Numbered from the stretch's first letter, positions 24,799 through 33,768 are shown. The stretch is DNA of 64,000 nt from Streptomyces sp. BK340 (GCF_007827595.1 NZ_VISR01000017.1:153492-217491), one strand, 5' to 3'. Made by a program: numbers and translations. Notes: generated by a model from the sequence alone, not told the origin.

Positions 24799-25977
24799 TT
24801 GAAATCGAGAAAACTGAGCCGTAAGGGGCGTCGCGCCGGCATAGTCTCGGTGGCGGCCGCCTCGGTCGTCGCCGGTGTGGCCCTGGTGCCCAACTGGAGC
24901 GCGGGCGCGGCGGTCGTGGACGACCCGACCGTGGACGCCGCGACCAAGGCGACCTTCCAGAAGCTGGCCGACGCGGTCTTCACGGACCGCACGGACGCCC
25001 TGGTGGACCGGAGCGACCAGCACCGCTCCAAGCCGCTGGCCGCCACTTTCTCCGGAGACGTCAAGCTGTCCTCGGGGCAGTCGCGCCAGGAGAACTCCGC
25101 GCTGACCGAACTGCGCGGCCGCCAGTCCCGCCTCGCGAAGCTGGGCGAGAAGTACAGCAAGGCCAGCACCCGCGTCACGCTGGACGCGACGCGCGTGACC
25201 GGTCGCACGGCCAAGGCCGATGTCACCGAGACCACGGCGCTGACCTACGCGAAGGTCAAGGGCACCGAGCCGAAGACCACCGGCTTCCAGGCCCACCACG
25301 AGCTGACCTTCAAGGCCGACCAGCAGGGCAACTGGCAGCTGACCGGCGTCCGCGACACGGACGGCGGCTACCTCGCGGTGAACCAGGTCGCGAAGCCGTC
25401 CTCCGTGAAGGCCACCCCGGCCGACGACGGCCCGCCCAACGCGCCCCGTGCGGCCACCACGTGGCCCGCCCCGGCCAACCAGAAGAACATCACCACCGGC
25501 GCCTACGACTACAAGGCGATGGTGGCGTACGCGACCAAGTACTGGAACAACTACAACCCCGGCTACCCGGACTACAACGGGCAGGGCGCGGGCGGCGACT
25601 GCACCAACTTCGTCAGCCAGTCCCTGAAGGCGGGCGGCTGGAAGCACGTGCCCGGCTACACGAACGACTTCCACAAGTGGTTCGGCAACGCCGACATCCA
25701 GTCGGACTCGTTCGTCGGCGTCAACGAGTTCTCCTGGTTCGCCCTGTCCTCCAAGCGCGTCACCAGCCTGGCGAACGTCTACCAGCTGGACATCGGTGAC
25801 GTGCTGCAGATGGACTTCAACAGGGACGGGTCCAAGGACCACTCCATGATCGTCACGTACCGCAGCCCGCAGGGCCTGCCGTACGTGACGTACCACTCCA
25901 ACAACACCTACAACCGGTCGGTGGCGAGCCTCGTCGCGTCGTACCCCAGCGCGGCTTTCTACGCCTACCGCACCTGA
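24799..25977 (+). CDS. Secreted amidase-domain (Amidase_6) protein
   Basis: This 392-residue exported protein has an N-terminal signal peptide (MKSRKLSRKGRRAGIVSVAA, cut near SAGAA/VVDD). The C-terminal 160 residues match the putative amidase domain of CHAP/NlpC-like Cys peptidases. The catalytic Cys is C268 in G-G-D-C-T-N-F-V-S-Q and the His H348 in K-D-H-S-M-I-V-T. The region between is a helical NTF2-like or cystatin-like spacer. It probably cleaves peptidoglycan stem peptides or another amide outside the cell. TTG start at 24799, preceded by AGAGGGGA. Its 3' end overlaps the convergent DUF4383 gene by 13 bp. Confidence 0.87.
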   Translation: MKSRKLSRKGRRAGIVSVAAASVVAGVALVPNWSAGAAVVDDPTVDAATKATFQKLADAVFTDRTDALVDRSDQHRSKPLAATFSGDVKLSSGQSRQENSALTELRGRQSRLAKLGEKYSKASTRVTLDATRVTGRTAKADVTETTALTYAKVKGTEPKTTGFQAHHELTFKADQQGNWQLTGVRDTDGGYLAVNQVAKPSSVKATPADDGPPNAPRAATTWPAPANQKNITTGAYDYKAMVAYATKYWNNYNPGYPDYNGQGAGGDCTNFVSQSLKAGGWKHVPGYTNDFHKWFGNADIQSDSFVGVNEFSWFALSSKRVTSLANVYQLDIGDVLQMDFNRDGSKDHSMIVTYRSPQGLPYVTYHSNNTYNRSVASLVASYPSAAFYAYRT

Positions 25978-26504
25978 TCCCCGGTCGCATCGGTCCGCTG
26001 CCCCGCCTCGGGGTGGCGGGCCCGCCAGTACGGGTTGTCGTGCGGCAGGGTCGAGCCGACTCTGCCGTACATCCCGAACACCATGAGCAGCACGCCGACC
26101 ACGAAGCTGAACAGCACGTTCTGGATCTTGAAGGCCAGGAAGTTGTAGTCGCCGTCGAGCAGGGCCAGGTTCAGGAAGCCGCTCAGGATGAACAGGATGC
26201 CCAGCGTCATGTTCAGCGTCGACGCGAAGTTCCCGCCGATCACCATCCCGACGCAGAGCAGCAGCCCGACACAGACGGACAGGACGCTGAGCGTGCCGTT
26301 GGTGTTCAGGCCAAGGGTGGTGTTCCCGCCGGTGTCGAAGAAGCCGATGTTGTTCGTGAGGCCGAGAATGCCGAAGGCGAGCAGGAACAGGCCCATCAGG
26401 CCCGCGCCGATCCGGTAGACGGTGTTCAGGCGATGGTCGACGGGGAGATGGTCGTCGAACCGGATCCGGTGACGCTCTCCCGTGTGCATGGTGTGTGAGG
26501 CCAT
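25965..26504 (-). CDS. DUF4383 four-helix membrane protein
   Basis: This 179-residue membrane protein has four predicted helices (VYRIGAGLMGLFLLAFGILG; LSVLSVCVGLLLCVGMVIGG; NMTLGILFILSGFLNLALL; VLFSFVVGVLLMVFGMYG) and the DUF4383 hallmark of a Gly-rich first helix. The family is frequent in Actinobacteria with no known function. The ATG at 26504 is supported by GGAGG with 5-nt spacing. Convergent with, and overlapping by 13 bp, the amidase gene. Confidence 0.9.
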   Translation of the reverse strand: MASHTMHTGERHRIRFDDHLPVDHRLNTVYRIGAGLMGLFLLAFGILGLTNNIGFFDTGGNTTLGLNTNGTLSVLSVCVGLLLCVGMVIGGNFASTLNMTLGILFILSGFLNLALLDGDYNFLAFKIQNVLFSFVVGVLLMVFGMYGRVGSTLPHDNPYWRARHPEAGQRTDATGDQVR

Positions 26505-26584
26505 CTTCGCCTCCCTGTGCGTGCTGGCGGCGGCCCTACGTACCTCCACCCAATATCCGCCCGACGCGGCCCGGCGGCAACGGC

Positions 26585-27964
26585 TCAGTGCCCGGGGCCC
26601 CCGCGTTCCTCCCGGATCTGCGCCACCACACGGGCCGTGCTCTGCCGCACCGCGTCCGTCTCGGTCAGGAAGTGCCAGTAGTCGGGGTGCCGGCCCTCCA
26701 GCGTGCCGATCGCCCGGTCCAGCCGTGCCACCGCGTCGTCCAGCGGCCGCGCGTGCCGCGGATCCGGGGTCGTACGGCCGGTCATGGCCAGCCGCTGGGC
26801 GTCCCGGATCGCGAACCGGGTCCGCTGGATCTCCTGCTCCGGATCCTTCTGCACGGCGTTCAGCCGGGTCAGCCGGTCACCGGCGGCCGACACGGCCTCG
26901 TCCGTGGTGTTCAGCAGTGCCCGTACCGTCGACAGCAGCGAGGTGGCGTCCGGCCAGCGCTGGGTGTCCCGGGCGGCCTGGGCCTCGCGCAGTTTCAGCT
27001 CGGCCTGCCGCACGTTCTCCGCGGCCTGGGCCGGCACCTGCTGCAGGTCCTGCCAGCACGCGGCGGCGAACCGCCGCCGCAGCTCGCTCAGCACCGGGTC
27101 CACCTGACCCGCCCGGGTGGTCAGCGCCTGGGCCCGGGTGCGCAGGCTCACCAGCCGGTGGTCGATCTCGGCCGCCTTCTGCGGCAGCCGCTCCGCCTCG
27201 GCCCGGATCGCCGCGGACTCCCGCTGCACCCGCTCGGCCCGCTCCAGCGTCGGCGCCACCCCGTGCTGACCGGCTCCCTGGTTCAGCCTGGTCAGCTCGG
27301 GCGAGAGCGCGGCGAGCCGCGCGGCGAGGTCGTCGGCCCGCAGGCCCTTCTCCCGTACGGCGTCCAGCGCGTTGCTCGCGCCCAGCAGCGCCTGCCGGGC
27401 CCGCTCCACGGCCGGGGCGAGCCGGGCCAGCTGGGTCTCGGCCTTGCCGAGCAGCGGCCCGAGGGAGCTGCCGAAGCGGTCCAGCTCCTGCTTGACCCGC
27501 ACCAGTTCGTCCTTGGCCGCGGTCAGCTCGCCGCGCGCCCGGGCGGCCGCCGCGGCCTCCAGGTCGTCCCGGTCCAGGTCATGGGCGTCCACGGCCTGGA
27601 TGTAGTGCTGACTGACCTCGTCGATCCGGCCGCCCAGCGCCGCGAAGTCGGCCACCGCGCGCCGGGCGGCGGGGGAGTCGTCGACGGCCGAGATGGTCTC
27701 GATGGAGATCCGCAGGTCCCGCTGGGCCGTGTCCAGCTCGTAGAACGCGGCCGCGGCGGCGTCCTTCGCCGCCTGCGCCTCGGCCCGCTGGCTCTCCGCG
27801 CGGCCGCCGAACCAGCGCCGGGTGCCGCCGCCTGCGAACGCGGCGGGCAGCGCGAGCGCGGCGAGCACCGGCAGGCTCATCAGGATGAGGGTGTCGCGCA
27901 GAGCCGAGGGGGCGCCCGAAGGAGGGTGCGACCTCGTCGCCGGCGTGCCCGGTGTCGCCGTCAC
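26585..27964 (-). CDS. Conserved hypothetical protein: one membrane helix plus long helical (coiled-coil) region
   Basis: This 459-residue protein has one N-terminal transmembrane helix (about 27-46, LILMSLPVLAALALPAAFAG) followed by roughly 400 residues of Ala/Arg/Glu-rich amphipathic helices with heptad patterning (ERVQRESAAIRAEAERLPQK). I see no enzymatic motif. It may be a scaffold or envelope-spanning structural protein. The GTG start at 27964 has GAGAGGGA immediately upstream. Confidence 0.75.
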   Translation of the reverse strand: MTATPGTPATRSHPPSGAPSALRDTLILMSLPVLAALALPAAFAGGGTRRWFGGRAESQRAEAQAAKDAAAAAFYELDTAQRDLRISIETISAVDDSPAARRAVADFAALGGRIDEVSQHYIQAVDAHDLDRDDLEAAAAARARGELTAAKDELVRVKQELDRFGSSLGPLLGKAETQLARLAPAVERARQALLGASNALDAVREKGLRADDLAARLAALSPELTRLNQGAGQHGVAPTLERAERVQRESAAIRAEAERLPQKAAEIDHRLVSLRTRAQALTTRAGQVDPVLSELRRRFAAACWQDLQQVPAQAAENVRQAELKLREAQAARDTQRWPDATSLLSTVRALLNTTDEAVSAAGDRLTRLNAVQKDPEQEIQRTRFAIRDAQRLAMTGRTTPDPRHARPLDDAVARLDRAIGTLEGRHPDYWHFLTETDAVRQSTARVVAQIREERGGPGH

Positions 27965-28146
27965 ATCCCTCTCCCGTGCTGTTGTTCGCCCTGGGTGGTG
28001 TCATTCTCCCACCCGTTCAGGACGAACACACGGGCCGGTCAGTTCGCCGTGTGCACCGTCACTTTTCCGCCCCTCGGGAGCCGTCCCCGCCCCGGACGGG
28101 GTTTGCGGCACAGCCCCCCTGGCCATGTAGGCTGTCGACCTGTCCC

Positions 28147-28221
<75 letters not shown>

Positions 28222-28233
28222 GAAGAAACGAGA

Positions 28234-28266
28234 AGCCCCCCGACCGGTCCCGGTCGGGGGGCTTTC
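28234..28266 (+). terminator. Strong intrinsic terminator after tRNA-Val
   Basis: The arms AGCCCCCCGACCG (28234-28246) and CGGTCGGGGGGCT (28251-28263) form a perfect 13-bp stem with a GTCC loop followed by TTTCGTGTGT. It lies 13 nt after the tRNA and 24 nt from the convergent gene's stop codon, so it can serve both strands. Confidence 0.9.
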
Positions 28267-28289
28267 GTGTGTGACCCCTCGTCCCCGGC

Positions 28290-28631
28290 TCACTCCTGGT
28301 CGGCCGCCGCCTCGCGGGCGTGCTTCAGCTTCGTGCGGGCCTCGACCCGCTCCGCCGCCGTGACCTCGGACCAGAAGCGGTGGCCGCTGACGAACACCGC
28401 CAGCTCGTGCTCGCGCCGGCGCAGCTTCTCCACCTCGGCCTGCTCGTCCGGCGTCCAGCCGGGGGAGGCGGGCCGCTCCACCTTCCGCCAGCCGCTGTCG
28501 TCGCTGAAGCCGTCCATCGGCTCGACCGACCAGGGAAGCCGCTTGAGCAGGGCCGACAGCTCGGCCCGGACCTGATGCAGCTCCTCCTGACCGGCGAGGA
28601 GGTCACTGGGGAATTCATAGGTCGTAGCCAC
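28290..28631 (-). CDS. Conserved hypothetical streptomycete protein (113 aa)
   Basis: This 113-residue, charged, mostly helical cytoplasmic protein begins MATTYEFPSDLLAGQEELHQ and ends in KLKHAREAAADQE. Two helices (about 11-32 and 62-82) could form an antiparallel pair around a central Trp-containing segment (SDDSGWRKVERP). No domain I can name. GTG start at 28631. Coding character is supported by the third-position GC pattern. Confidence 0.7.
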   Translation of the reverse strand: MATTYEFPSDLLAGQEELHQVRAELSALLKRLPWSVEPMDGFSDDSGWRKVERPASPGWTPDEQAEVEKLRRREHELAVFVSGHRFWSEVTAAERVEARTKLKHAREAAADQE

Positions 28632-28712
28632 GCGGCAATGCTACGCCTGTTCGATTTTGGGTGGCGAGTTCGGTTGCGAGGTTCACGCGAACGAGTAGCG
28701 CCCGCCCCCGGC

Positions 28713-29609
28713 TCAGTGGCCGGCGGCGCGCAGTTCCCGCACCAGGCGGGCCGCCACCGGCACCGGCACGCCGTGCCGGTCCGCCGCGCGCAGCAACGCC
28801 CCGCCGATGGCGTCGAGTTCGAGGGGCCGGCCCGCCTCGGCGTCGCGCTGCATGGAGGACTTGGCGGCCGGCGGGAAGGCGTCGTACCGGGCCAGGGCCC
28901 GGGCCGGGTCCGTGGGGGCGCCGCAGGCCCGGCTGACCGCGGTGGTCTCGGCGACCAGCGCCTCCAGCTCCTCGCGGTGGCGGGTGCGGATCTCACCGAG
29001 AGGGAGGCCGTAGCGGGTGGTGAGCAGGGCGAAGGGCGCCAGGAACGACATCTTCGACCAGAGGGCCGTCGTCTCGTCCTCGAGCACGCGGGTGGTCACG
29101 CCCGCGCCGGAGAGGGTGGCGGCCAGGGCTTCGAGGCGGGGGCGGGCCGCCGTGTCGCCGGTCAGGTCCACTTCGACGAAGTCGCTCCCGTGTTCGATCA
29201 GGCCGGGGGTCAGGCGGGTCGACTCCACTCGGATCACCGCGGGGGCCACCTGGCCGGGCCGGTAGCGGGCGCGCAGGGCCGCGGGGTGTTCGACGCCGTT
29301 CAGGAGCGGTACGACGAGGGCGTCCCCGAGGACGGCGGACGGGACGCGGGTGAGGGCGGCGTCCAGGGTGGTGTGCTTGACGGCGATCACGCAGGCGTCG
29401 ACCGGCTCGCGCAGCTCGGTGTCCGCCTCCACCGGTGCGGTGAACTCGCCGAACCGGCGGCTGCGGACCCGGATTCCGGTGTCGCGCAGGGTGTCGGCGG
29501 TGGCCTGCCGGGCCAGGCAGACGACGCGGTTGCCGGCGCGGGACAGGAGGGCGGCGAGGAGGCCGCCGGTGCCGCCGGGGCCCAGGATCGCCACGGTGTG
29601 CTTCGTCAT
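28713..29609 (-). CDS. 2-dehydropantoate 2-reductase family (ApbA/PanE-like) oxidoreductase
   Basis: This 298-residue NADPH-dependent reductase has the Rossmann start TVAILGPGGTGGLLAALLSR (G-x-G-x-x-G) and the ketopantoate-reductase C-terminal helical domain (TALWSKMSFLAPFALLTTRY; the conserved Lys of W-x-K is in WSK). The block PLELDAIGGALLRAADRHGV is the family's signature helix around the catalytic Glu/Asn region. It could make pantoate for CoA synthesis, but many actinobacteria carry extra paralogues acting on other 2-keto acids, so panE is not assigned. Divergent from the DUF2277 gene. ATG at 29609. Confidence 0.88.
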   Translation of the reverse strand: MTKHTVAILGPGGTGGLLAALLSRAGNRVVCLARQATADTLRDTGIRVRSRRFGEFTAPVEADTELREPVDACVIAVKHTTLDAALTRVPSAVLGDALVVPLLNGVEHPAALRARYRPGQVAPAVIRVESTRLTPGLIEHGSDFVEVDLTGDTAARPRLEALAATLSGAGVTTRVLEDETTALWSKMSFLAPFALLTTRYGLPLGEIRTRHREELEALVAETTAVSRACGAPTDPARALARYDAFPPAAKSSMQRDAEAGRPLELDAIGGALLRAADRHGVPVPVAARLVRELRAAGH

Positions 29610-29702
29610 GAGGATGTTCCTCTCGTCGGTCGGCCCCGGGAGTCGGTGGCCGCCTTCGGTGCGATCCTCGCAGGGGCGCGCGCCGTGCGTGAGACTGGGG
29701 GC

Positions 29703-29936
29703 ATGTGCCGGAGTATCAAGACGCTGCGTCCGCCCGTACTGCCCGGAGATGCCACCGAGGACGACATCCACGCCGCCGCGCTGCAGTACGTGCGGAAGGT
29801 CTCGGGGTTCCGGGCGCCTGCCGCCCACAACCGCGAGGTGTTCGAACAGGCCGTGCGGGCCGTCGCCGAGGCCACGGCGGAGCTGCTGGGCGGGCTGGAG
29901 GTGCGGGGGCAGTCCGTGCGGGGCGCGGCGGGGTAG
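29703..29936 (+). CDS. DUF2277 family protein
   Basis: This 77-residue protein begins M-C-R-S-I-K-T-L-R-P-P, the invariant DUF2277 start, and continues EDDIHAAALQYVRKVSGFRA. Function unknown; the conserved Cys2 suggests metal or redox chemistry. The ATG at 29703 gives the canonical N-terminus. Divergent from the ketopantoate-reductase-like gene, 93 bp between starts. Confidence 0.9.
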   Translation: MCRSIKTLRPPVLPGDATEDDIHAAALQYVRKVSGFRAPAAHNREVFEQAVRAVAEATAELLGGLEVRGQSVRGAAG

Positions 29937-30189
29937 GACCCGCGTCCACAGGTGCCCGGAGCGGGGGCCGGTCGCCGCGCGGTCCGGTCACGCCGCCCGT
30001 GCCGTCGCCGGGCGCGGTCCGAGGGCGCCGTCGTGCCGCCACGACCGGACGTCGTCGCCGTCTCCCGCGATGTCGTGGCGGCCGCCGTGTCCTTGGGGGG
30101 TCGAGCCGCGGTCTGCGCAGGCCGAGCCCGTCGTCGCACGGCTCACCGCGGCCCGCGCGGGCGCCGTCGGCCGGCCCGACGGCGCCGGG

Positions 30190-30395
30190 CCGCGCAGCGC
30201 GCTCCCGGCCGGACCGGTCCCGCTCGGCCGGCCCATGACCAACACCCGGGTCCACGTCCTCGACGCCCGGCTCAACCCGGTGCCGGACGGTGTCACCGGT
30301 GACCTGTACGTGGCGGGCACCGGCGTGGCCCGCGGCTACCTCCACCGCCCCGCACCGACCGGCGAGCGGTTCGTGGCCGACCCGGGCCGGTGCGT
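30190..30395 (+). pseudogene. Fragment of a non-ribosomal peptide synthetase adenylation domain
   Basis: About 65 codons in one frame read as the A5-A7 region of an NRPS adenylation domain: GPVPLGRPMTNTRVHVLDAR, then PVPDGVTGDLYVAGTGVARG, then YLHRPAPTGERFVADP. Neither flank carries the rest: there is no upstream core (A1-A4), no downstream A8-A10 lysine, and no carrier domain. No start codon or ribosome site fits. It is a decayed remnant lying in the 628-bp gap between DUF2277 and the GNAT gene; the rest of that gap shows nothing recognisable. Confidence 0.7.
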
Positions 30396-30564
30396 CACCC
30401 GGCCGCGTTGGACGATCCCCGCCGCAACCGGTACGGCCGGCTCCTCGCCCTGATCAACGGCCGGCCCGTCCCGGACCCGCTGACTCCCGTGATCGAATGG
30501 GCAGTTGCGGCGCTGACACGGGAACGGACCGGTGACAGGGCCGTCGAGCGATCGGGAGGACCGA

Positions 30565-31146
30565 ATGTCCACGACACGGCTGGACGTGGCCGCCACCCCC
30601 TCGGGCCCCGCTCTCCTGCTGAGACCGTGGTGCCCGGCGGACGCGGCCGCGCTGGTCGAGGCGTACCGCGACGCCGCCCTGCGCCGCTGGACCAGCGGGG
30701 TGGTGGAGGACGAGGCGGGCGCGGTCCGGTGGATCGGGGCGCAGGCGCGCGGGTGGGAGGAGCGGCGTCGGTTCGCCTTCGCCGTCGTGGAGTCCGGTCC
30801 CGAGCCGGAGCGGGTGCTGGGGCACGCGGTCCTGAAGTTCGCCGAGGCCCCGGGCGCCCCCTCCGCCGAGGTCGGCTACTGGACGGCGGCCCCCGCGCGC
30901 GGCCGGGGGGTGGCACCGCGCGCGCTGCACGCGCTGACCGACTGGGCCTTCGCGGCCTTCGGCGGGGACGGACTGACCCGCCTCGAACTGCTCCACCAGG
31001 CGGACAACGCGGCCTCGTGCCGGGTGGCGCGCAAGTGCGGGTACGAGCTGGCCCGGCTGCTTCCGGCGGCGCCGCCCGCCTTCCCGCTCGACGGGCATGT
31101 GCATGTGCGGGAGTTCGGCCGGGAACCCGGAGCCGGCGCGCCCTGA
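30565..31146 (+). CDS. GNAT family N-acetyltransferase (RimJ/RimL type)
   Basis: This 193-residue protein fits the RimJ/RimL-like GNAT branch: the N-terminus LLLRPWCPADAAALVEAYRD, the central AEVGYWTAAPARGRGVAPRA (acetyl-CoA loop R-G-R-G-V-A) and the C-terminal ADNAASCRVARKCGY motif shared by ribosomal-protein acetyltransferases. The ATG at 30565 follows GGGAGGA with 4-nt spacing. The acceptor is unknown. A GC-rich hairpin follows the gene. Confidence 0.9.
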   Translation: MSTTRLDVAATPSGPALLLRPWCPADAAALVEAYRDAALRRWTSGVVEDEAGAVRWIGAQARGWEERRRFAFAVVESGPEPERVLGHAVLKFAEAPGAPSAEVGYWTAAPARGRGVAPRALHALTDWAFAAFGGDGLTRLELLHQADNAASCRVARKCGYELARLLPAAPPAFPLDGHVHVREFGREPGAGAP

Positions 31147-31208
31147 GTGTGCGGCCATGACCGGAATGACGGACAACCCGGGCCGGGGAAGAGCTGCTTG
31201 AGGCGGAC

Positions 31209-31239
31209 GGGCCCGGGGGGCGCACCGCCCGGCGGGCCC
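31209..31239 (+). terminator. Imperfect hairpin after the GNAT gene
   Basis: The arms GGGCCC (31209-31214) and GGGCCC (31234-31239) are complementary, with an inner GGGC/GCCC stem around CACC. It lies 63 nt after the stop codon. It is a plausible terminator, but less regular than others in the window. Confidence 0.4.
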
Positions 31240-31291
31240 CGGACAGGCATGATGAGGCGGACCGTCCGCTTCCAGTCGGCGGTCTGCTGCC

Positions 31292-33214
31292 ATGCGCCCC
31301 ACACGCCCGGGAGTCACGTCGTTGTCTGCACCGATCCAGGAATCCCCCACGGTCTCCGTCGCCCTGGTCGGGGCCGGACCCCGCGGAACCAGCGTCCTGG
31401 AGCGCCTCTGCGCCTCCGCGCCGGAACTCCTTCCGCCGGGCGTCCGGCTGACGGTCCACGTGATCGACTCGGCGCCGCCCGGCCCGGGCCGGGTCTGGCG
31501 GCCCACGCAGTCGGCCGAGCTGCTGATGAACACCGTGGCGAGCCAGGTGACGCTGTTCACCGACGCCAGCGTGGACTGCTCGGGCCCGATCCGCCCCGGC
31601 CCCAGCCTGCACGAGTGGGCGGACGGAACGCTGGGCCCGGACGACTACCCCTCCCGCGCCCACTACGGCCGCTACCTGGAGTGGGTGTTCGCGCGGACCG
31701 TCCGGGCGGCCCCGCACGCGGTGCGCGTCGAGACCCACCGGGCCCGCGCCGTACGGCTGGACGACGGACCCGGCGGCGGCCAGACGCTCACCCTCGACGA
31801 CGGCCGGGTGCTGTCCGGGCTGGCCGCGGTGGTGCTGGCCCAGGGACACCTGCCGACGGCGCCGGACGCGGAACAGGAGCGGGCGGCCGGACACGCCGAG
31901 CGGTACGGCCTGCGCCACATACCCCCCGCCAATCCGGCCGATGTCGACCTCTCCCCGCTCGCGCCCGGCGAACCGGTACTGCTGCGCGGCCTGGGCCTCA
32001 ACTTCTTCGACCACATGGCCCTGTTGACCACGGGCCGGGGCGGGCGCTTCGTCCGCGCCGCCGACGGCGCCCTGCACTACCGGCCCTCCGGACAGGAGCC
32101 GCGCGTGTACGCGGGTTCACGGCGGGGGGTGCCGTACCAGGCGCGCGGGGACAACGGGAAGGGCCCGTACGGCCGCCATTTTCCGCTGGTGCTCACCCCC
32201 GAGGTCACGGCGGGCTTCCGCAAGCGCGCCGACTCCGGTGAGCCGCCCGACTTCCTCTCGGAGATATGGCCGTTGGTCGCGAAGGAGGTGGAGACGGTCT
32301 ACTACGGAGCGCTGACCGGCCGGCCCGACTTCACCGGCCGCTTCCTCGCCGTGCCGCACGGGGATCCCCGGGAGGCGGAGCTGCTGGAGGAGTACGGGGT
32401 CGGCGCCGGGGACCGCTGGAGCTGGGAGCGGATCTCCCGGCCGTACGGGGAGCGGGAGTTCGCGGAGAGCGGGCAGTGGCGGGCGTGGCTGCTGGCGTAT
32501 CTGCGCGAGGACGCGACGCAGGCCGCCCTGGGCAACGTGCGCGGACCGCTGAAGGCGGCGCTGGACGTGCTGCGTGATCTGCGCAACGAGATACGCCTGG
32601 TGGTGGACCACGGCGGCCTGACCGGCGACTCCCGGCGTGCCCACCTGGACCGCTGGTACACCCCGCTCAACGCCTTCCTGTCCATCGGCCCGCCGCGGCG
32701 CCGGATCGAGGAACTGGCGGCCCTGGTCGAGGCGGGCGTGGTCGAGGTGCTGGGGCCGCGTCTGGAGGTCCGGGCCGGGCAGGGGGCGTGGGTGGCCCGC
32801 TCGCCGGCCGTGCCGGGGTCGGCGGTGCGTGTGACGACCCTCATAGAGGCGCGTCTTCCGGAACCCGATCTGCGGCGCACGTCCGACGAGTTGCTCGCCG
32901 GGCTGCTGGCGAGCGGCGCCTGCCGGCCGCACATCGTGGACGGTTACGAAACCGGAGGGCTGGACGTGACACGGCGTCCCTATCGTCTGATTGATCGTCA
33001 GGACCAGGTGCACGCACGGCGGTTCGCACTCGGTGTGCCGACGGAGGGTGTGCACTGGGTGACGGCAGCGGGCGCTCGTCCAGGGGTGGATTCGGTCACG
33101 CTTTCGGATGCCGACGCGGTGGCGCGAGCCGTCCTACGTGCGGCCGCGGCCGATGCGGAACCGCAAGCGGAAGCGGAACCATGGCCAAATGTTGAACTTG
33201 CAAGCATGAATTAG
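31292..33214 (+). CDS. FAD/NAD(P)-binding protein (FAD-NAD(P)-binding family)
   Basis: This 640-residue flavoprotein-like enzyme has a Rossmann loop G-A-G-P-R-G-T-S-V-L-E-R-L at about residue 27 and the family's downstream pattern (AELLMNTVASQVTLF; YGRYLEWVF; VLAQGHLP). It probably uses FAD and NAD(P)H for an oxidoreduction; no substrate is evident. The ATG at 31292 has no clear ribosome site; a TTG at 31322 with GGGAG upstream is an alternative start. The stop codon is embedded in the iron-box-like element controlling the DoxX gene. Confidence 0.8.
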   Translation: MRPTRPGVTSLSAPIQESPTVSVALVGAGPRGTSVLERLCASAPELLPPGVRLTVHVIDSAPPGPGRVWRPTQSAELLMNTVASQVTLFTDASVDCSGPIRPGPSLHEWADGTLGPDDYPSRAHYGRYLEWVFARTVRAAPHAVRVETHRARAVRLDDGPGGGQTLTLDDGRVLSGLAAVVLAQGHLPTAPDAEQERAAGHAERYGLRHIPPANPADVDLSPLAPGEPVLLRGLGLNFFDHMALLTTGRGGRFVRAADGALHYRPSGQEPRVYAGSRRGVPYQARGDNGKGPYGRHFPLVLTPEVTAGFRKRADSGEPPDFLSEIWPLVAKEVETVYYGALTGRPDFTGRFLAVPHGDPREAELLEEYGVGAGDRWSWERISRPYGEREFAESGQWRAWLLAYLREDATQAALGNVRGPLKAALDVLRDLRNEIRLVVDHGGLTGDSRRAHLDRWYTPLNAFLSIGPPRRRIEELAALVEAGVVEVLGPRLEVRAGQGAWVARSPAVPGSAVRVTTLIEARLPEPDLRRTSDELLAGLLASGACRPHIVDGYETGGLDVTRRPYRLIDRQDQVHARRFALGVPTEGVHWVTAAGARPGVDSVTLSDADAVARAVLRAAAADAEPQAEAEPWPNVELASMN

Positions 33215-33229
33215 GTACGCCTAACCTGG
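33198..33229 (+). promoter_or_regulatory. Promoter with overlapping iron-box-like (DmdR/IdeR) operator upstream of doxX-like gene
   Basis: TTGCAA (33198-33203) and TAACCT (33222-33227), 18 bp apart, fit a vegetative promoter. The 19-mer at 33211-33229 (TTAGGT...CTAACCTGG) matches 14 of 19 positions of the DmdR1/IdeR iron box TTAGGTTAGGCTAACCTAA and covers the -10. It overlaps the stop codon of the FAD gene. Confidence 0.5.
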
Positions 33230-33312
33230 ATCCCTCGTTCGGTACCGCCGCCCCCACGACCGGCCCCGTCCCCGGCCGGCCGGCCACACCGACACCGAAG
33301 AGGAGCCCCCTC

Positions 33313-33768
33313 ATGTCTGCACGTCTCAACTCCGCTCAGCCGTACGTCATCGGCCTCTTCCGCATCGTCATCGGCCTGCTGTTCGCCGTGCACGGTGCCG
33401 CCTCGCTCTTCGGCGTCCTCGGCGGCGCCGTCGGCACCGACGGCGGCACGATCCCGTCCGGCACCTGGCCCGGCTGGTACGCGGCCGTGATCCAGCTGGT
33501 CGCCGGCGGCCTGGTCCTGCTCGGCCTCGGCACCCGCGGCGCAGCGCTGATCGCCTCCGGCTCGATGGCGTACGCGTACTTCGACGTCCACCAGCAGGCC
33601 GCCCTGTGGCCCATCCAGAACGGCGGCGAGCTGTCGGCCCTGTTCAGCTGGGCCTTCCTCCTGCTGGTCTTCACCGGCTCCGGCGCCTTCGGTCTGGACC
33701 GGCTGTTCGCACGGCGCGCGGACGAGACGCGGCAGTCGGCCACGGAACGGGCCCCGATGGCGGCCTGA
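33313..33768 (+). CDS. DoxX family membrane protein
   Basis: This 151-residue, four-helix DoxX-type membrane protein shows the family pattern IGLFRIVIGLLFAVHGAASL, then PGWYAAVIQLVAGGLVLLGL, ALIASGSMAYAYFDVH and ELSALFSWAFLLLVFTGSGA. Actinobacterial DoxX proteins have been linked to oxidant defence and thiol/sulfur stress; this one has no cysteine motif of its own. ATG at 33313 after GAGGAG. It is probably iron-regulated (see the preceding operator) and ends at a very stable hairpin. Confidence 0.9.
   Translation: MSARLNSAQPYVIGLFRIVIGLLFAVHGAASLFGVLGGAVGTDGGTIPSGTWPGWYAAVIQLVAGGLVLLGLGTRGAALIASGSMAYAYFDVHQQAALWPIQNGGELSALFSWAFLLLVFTGSGAFGLDRLFARRADETRQSATERAPMAA

Noticed and set aside
29606..30345. 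Minus-strand frames across the NRPS remnant
   Set aside because: Arg/Ala/Pro-rich shadows; only the + strand shows adenylation-domain motifs.
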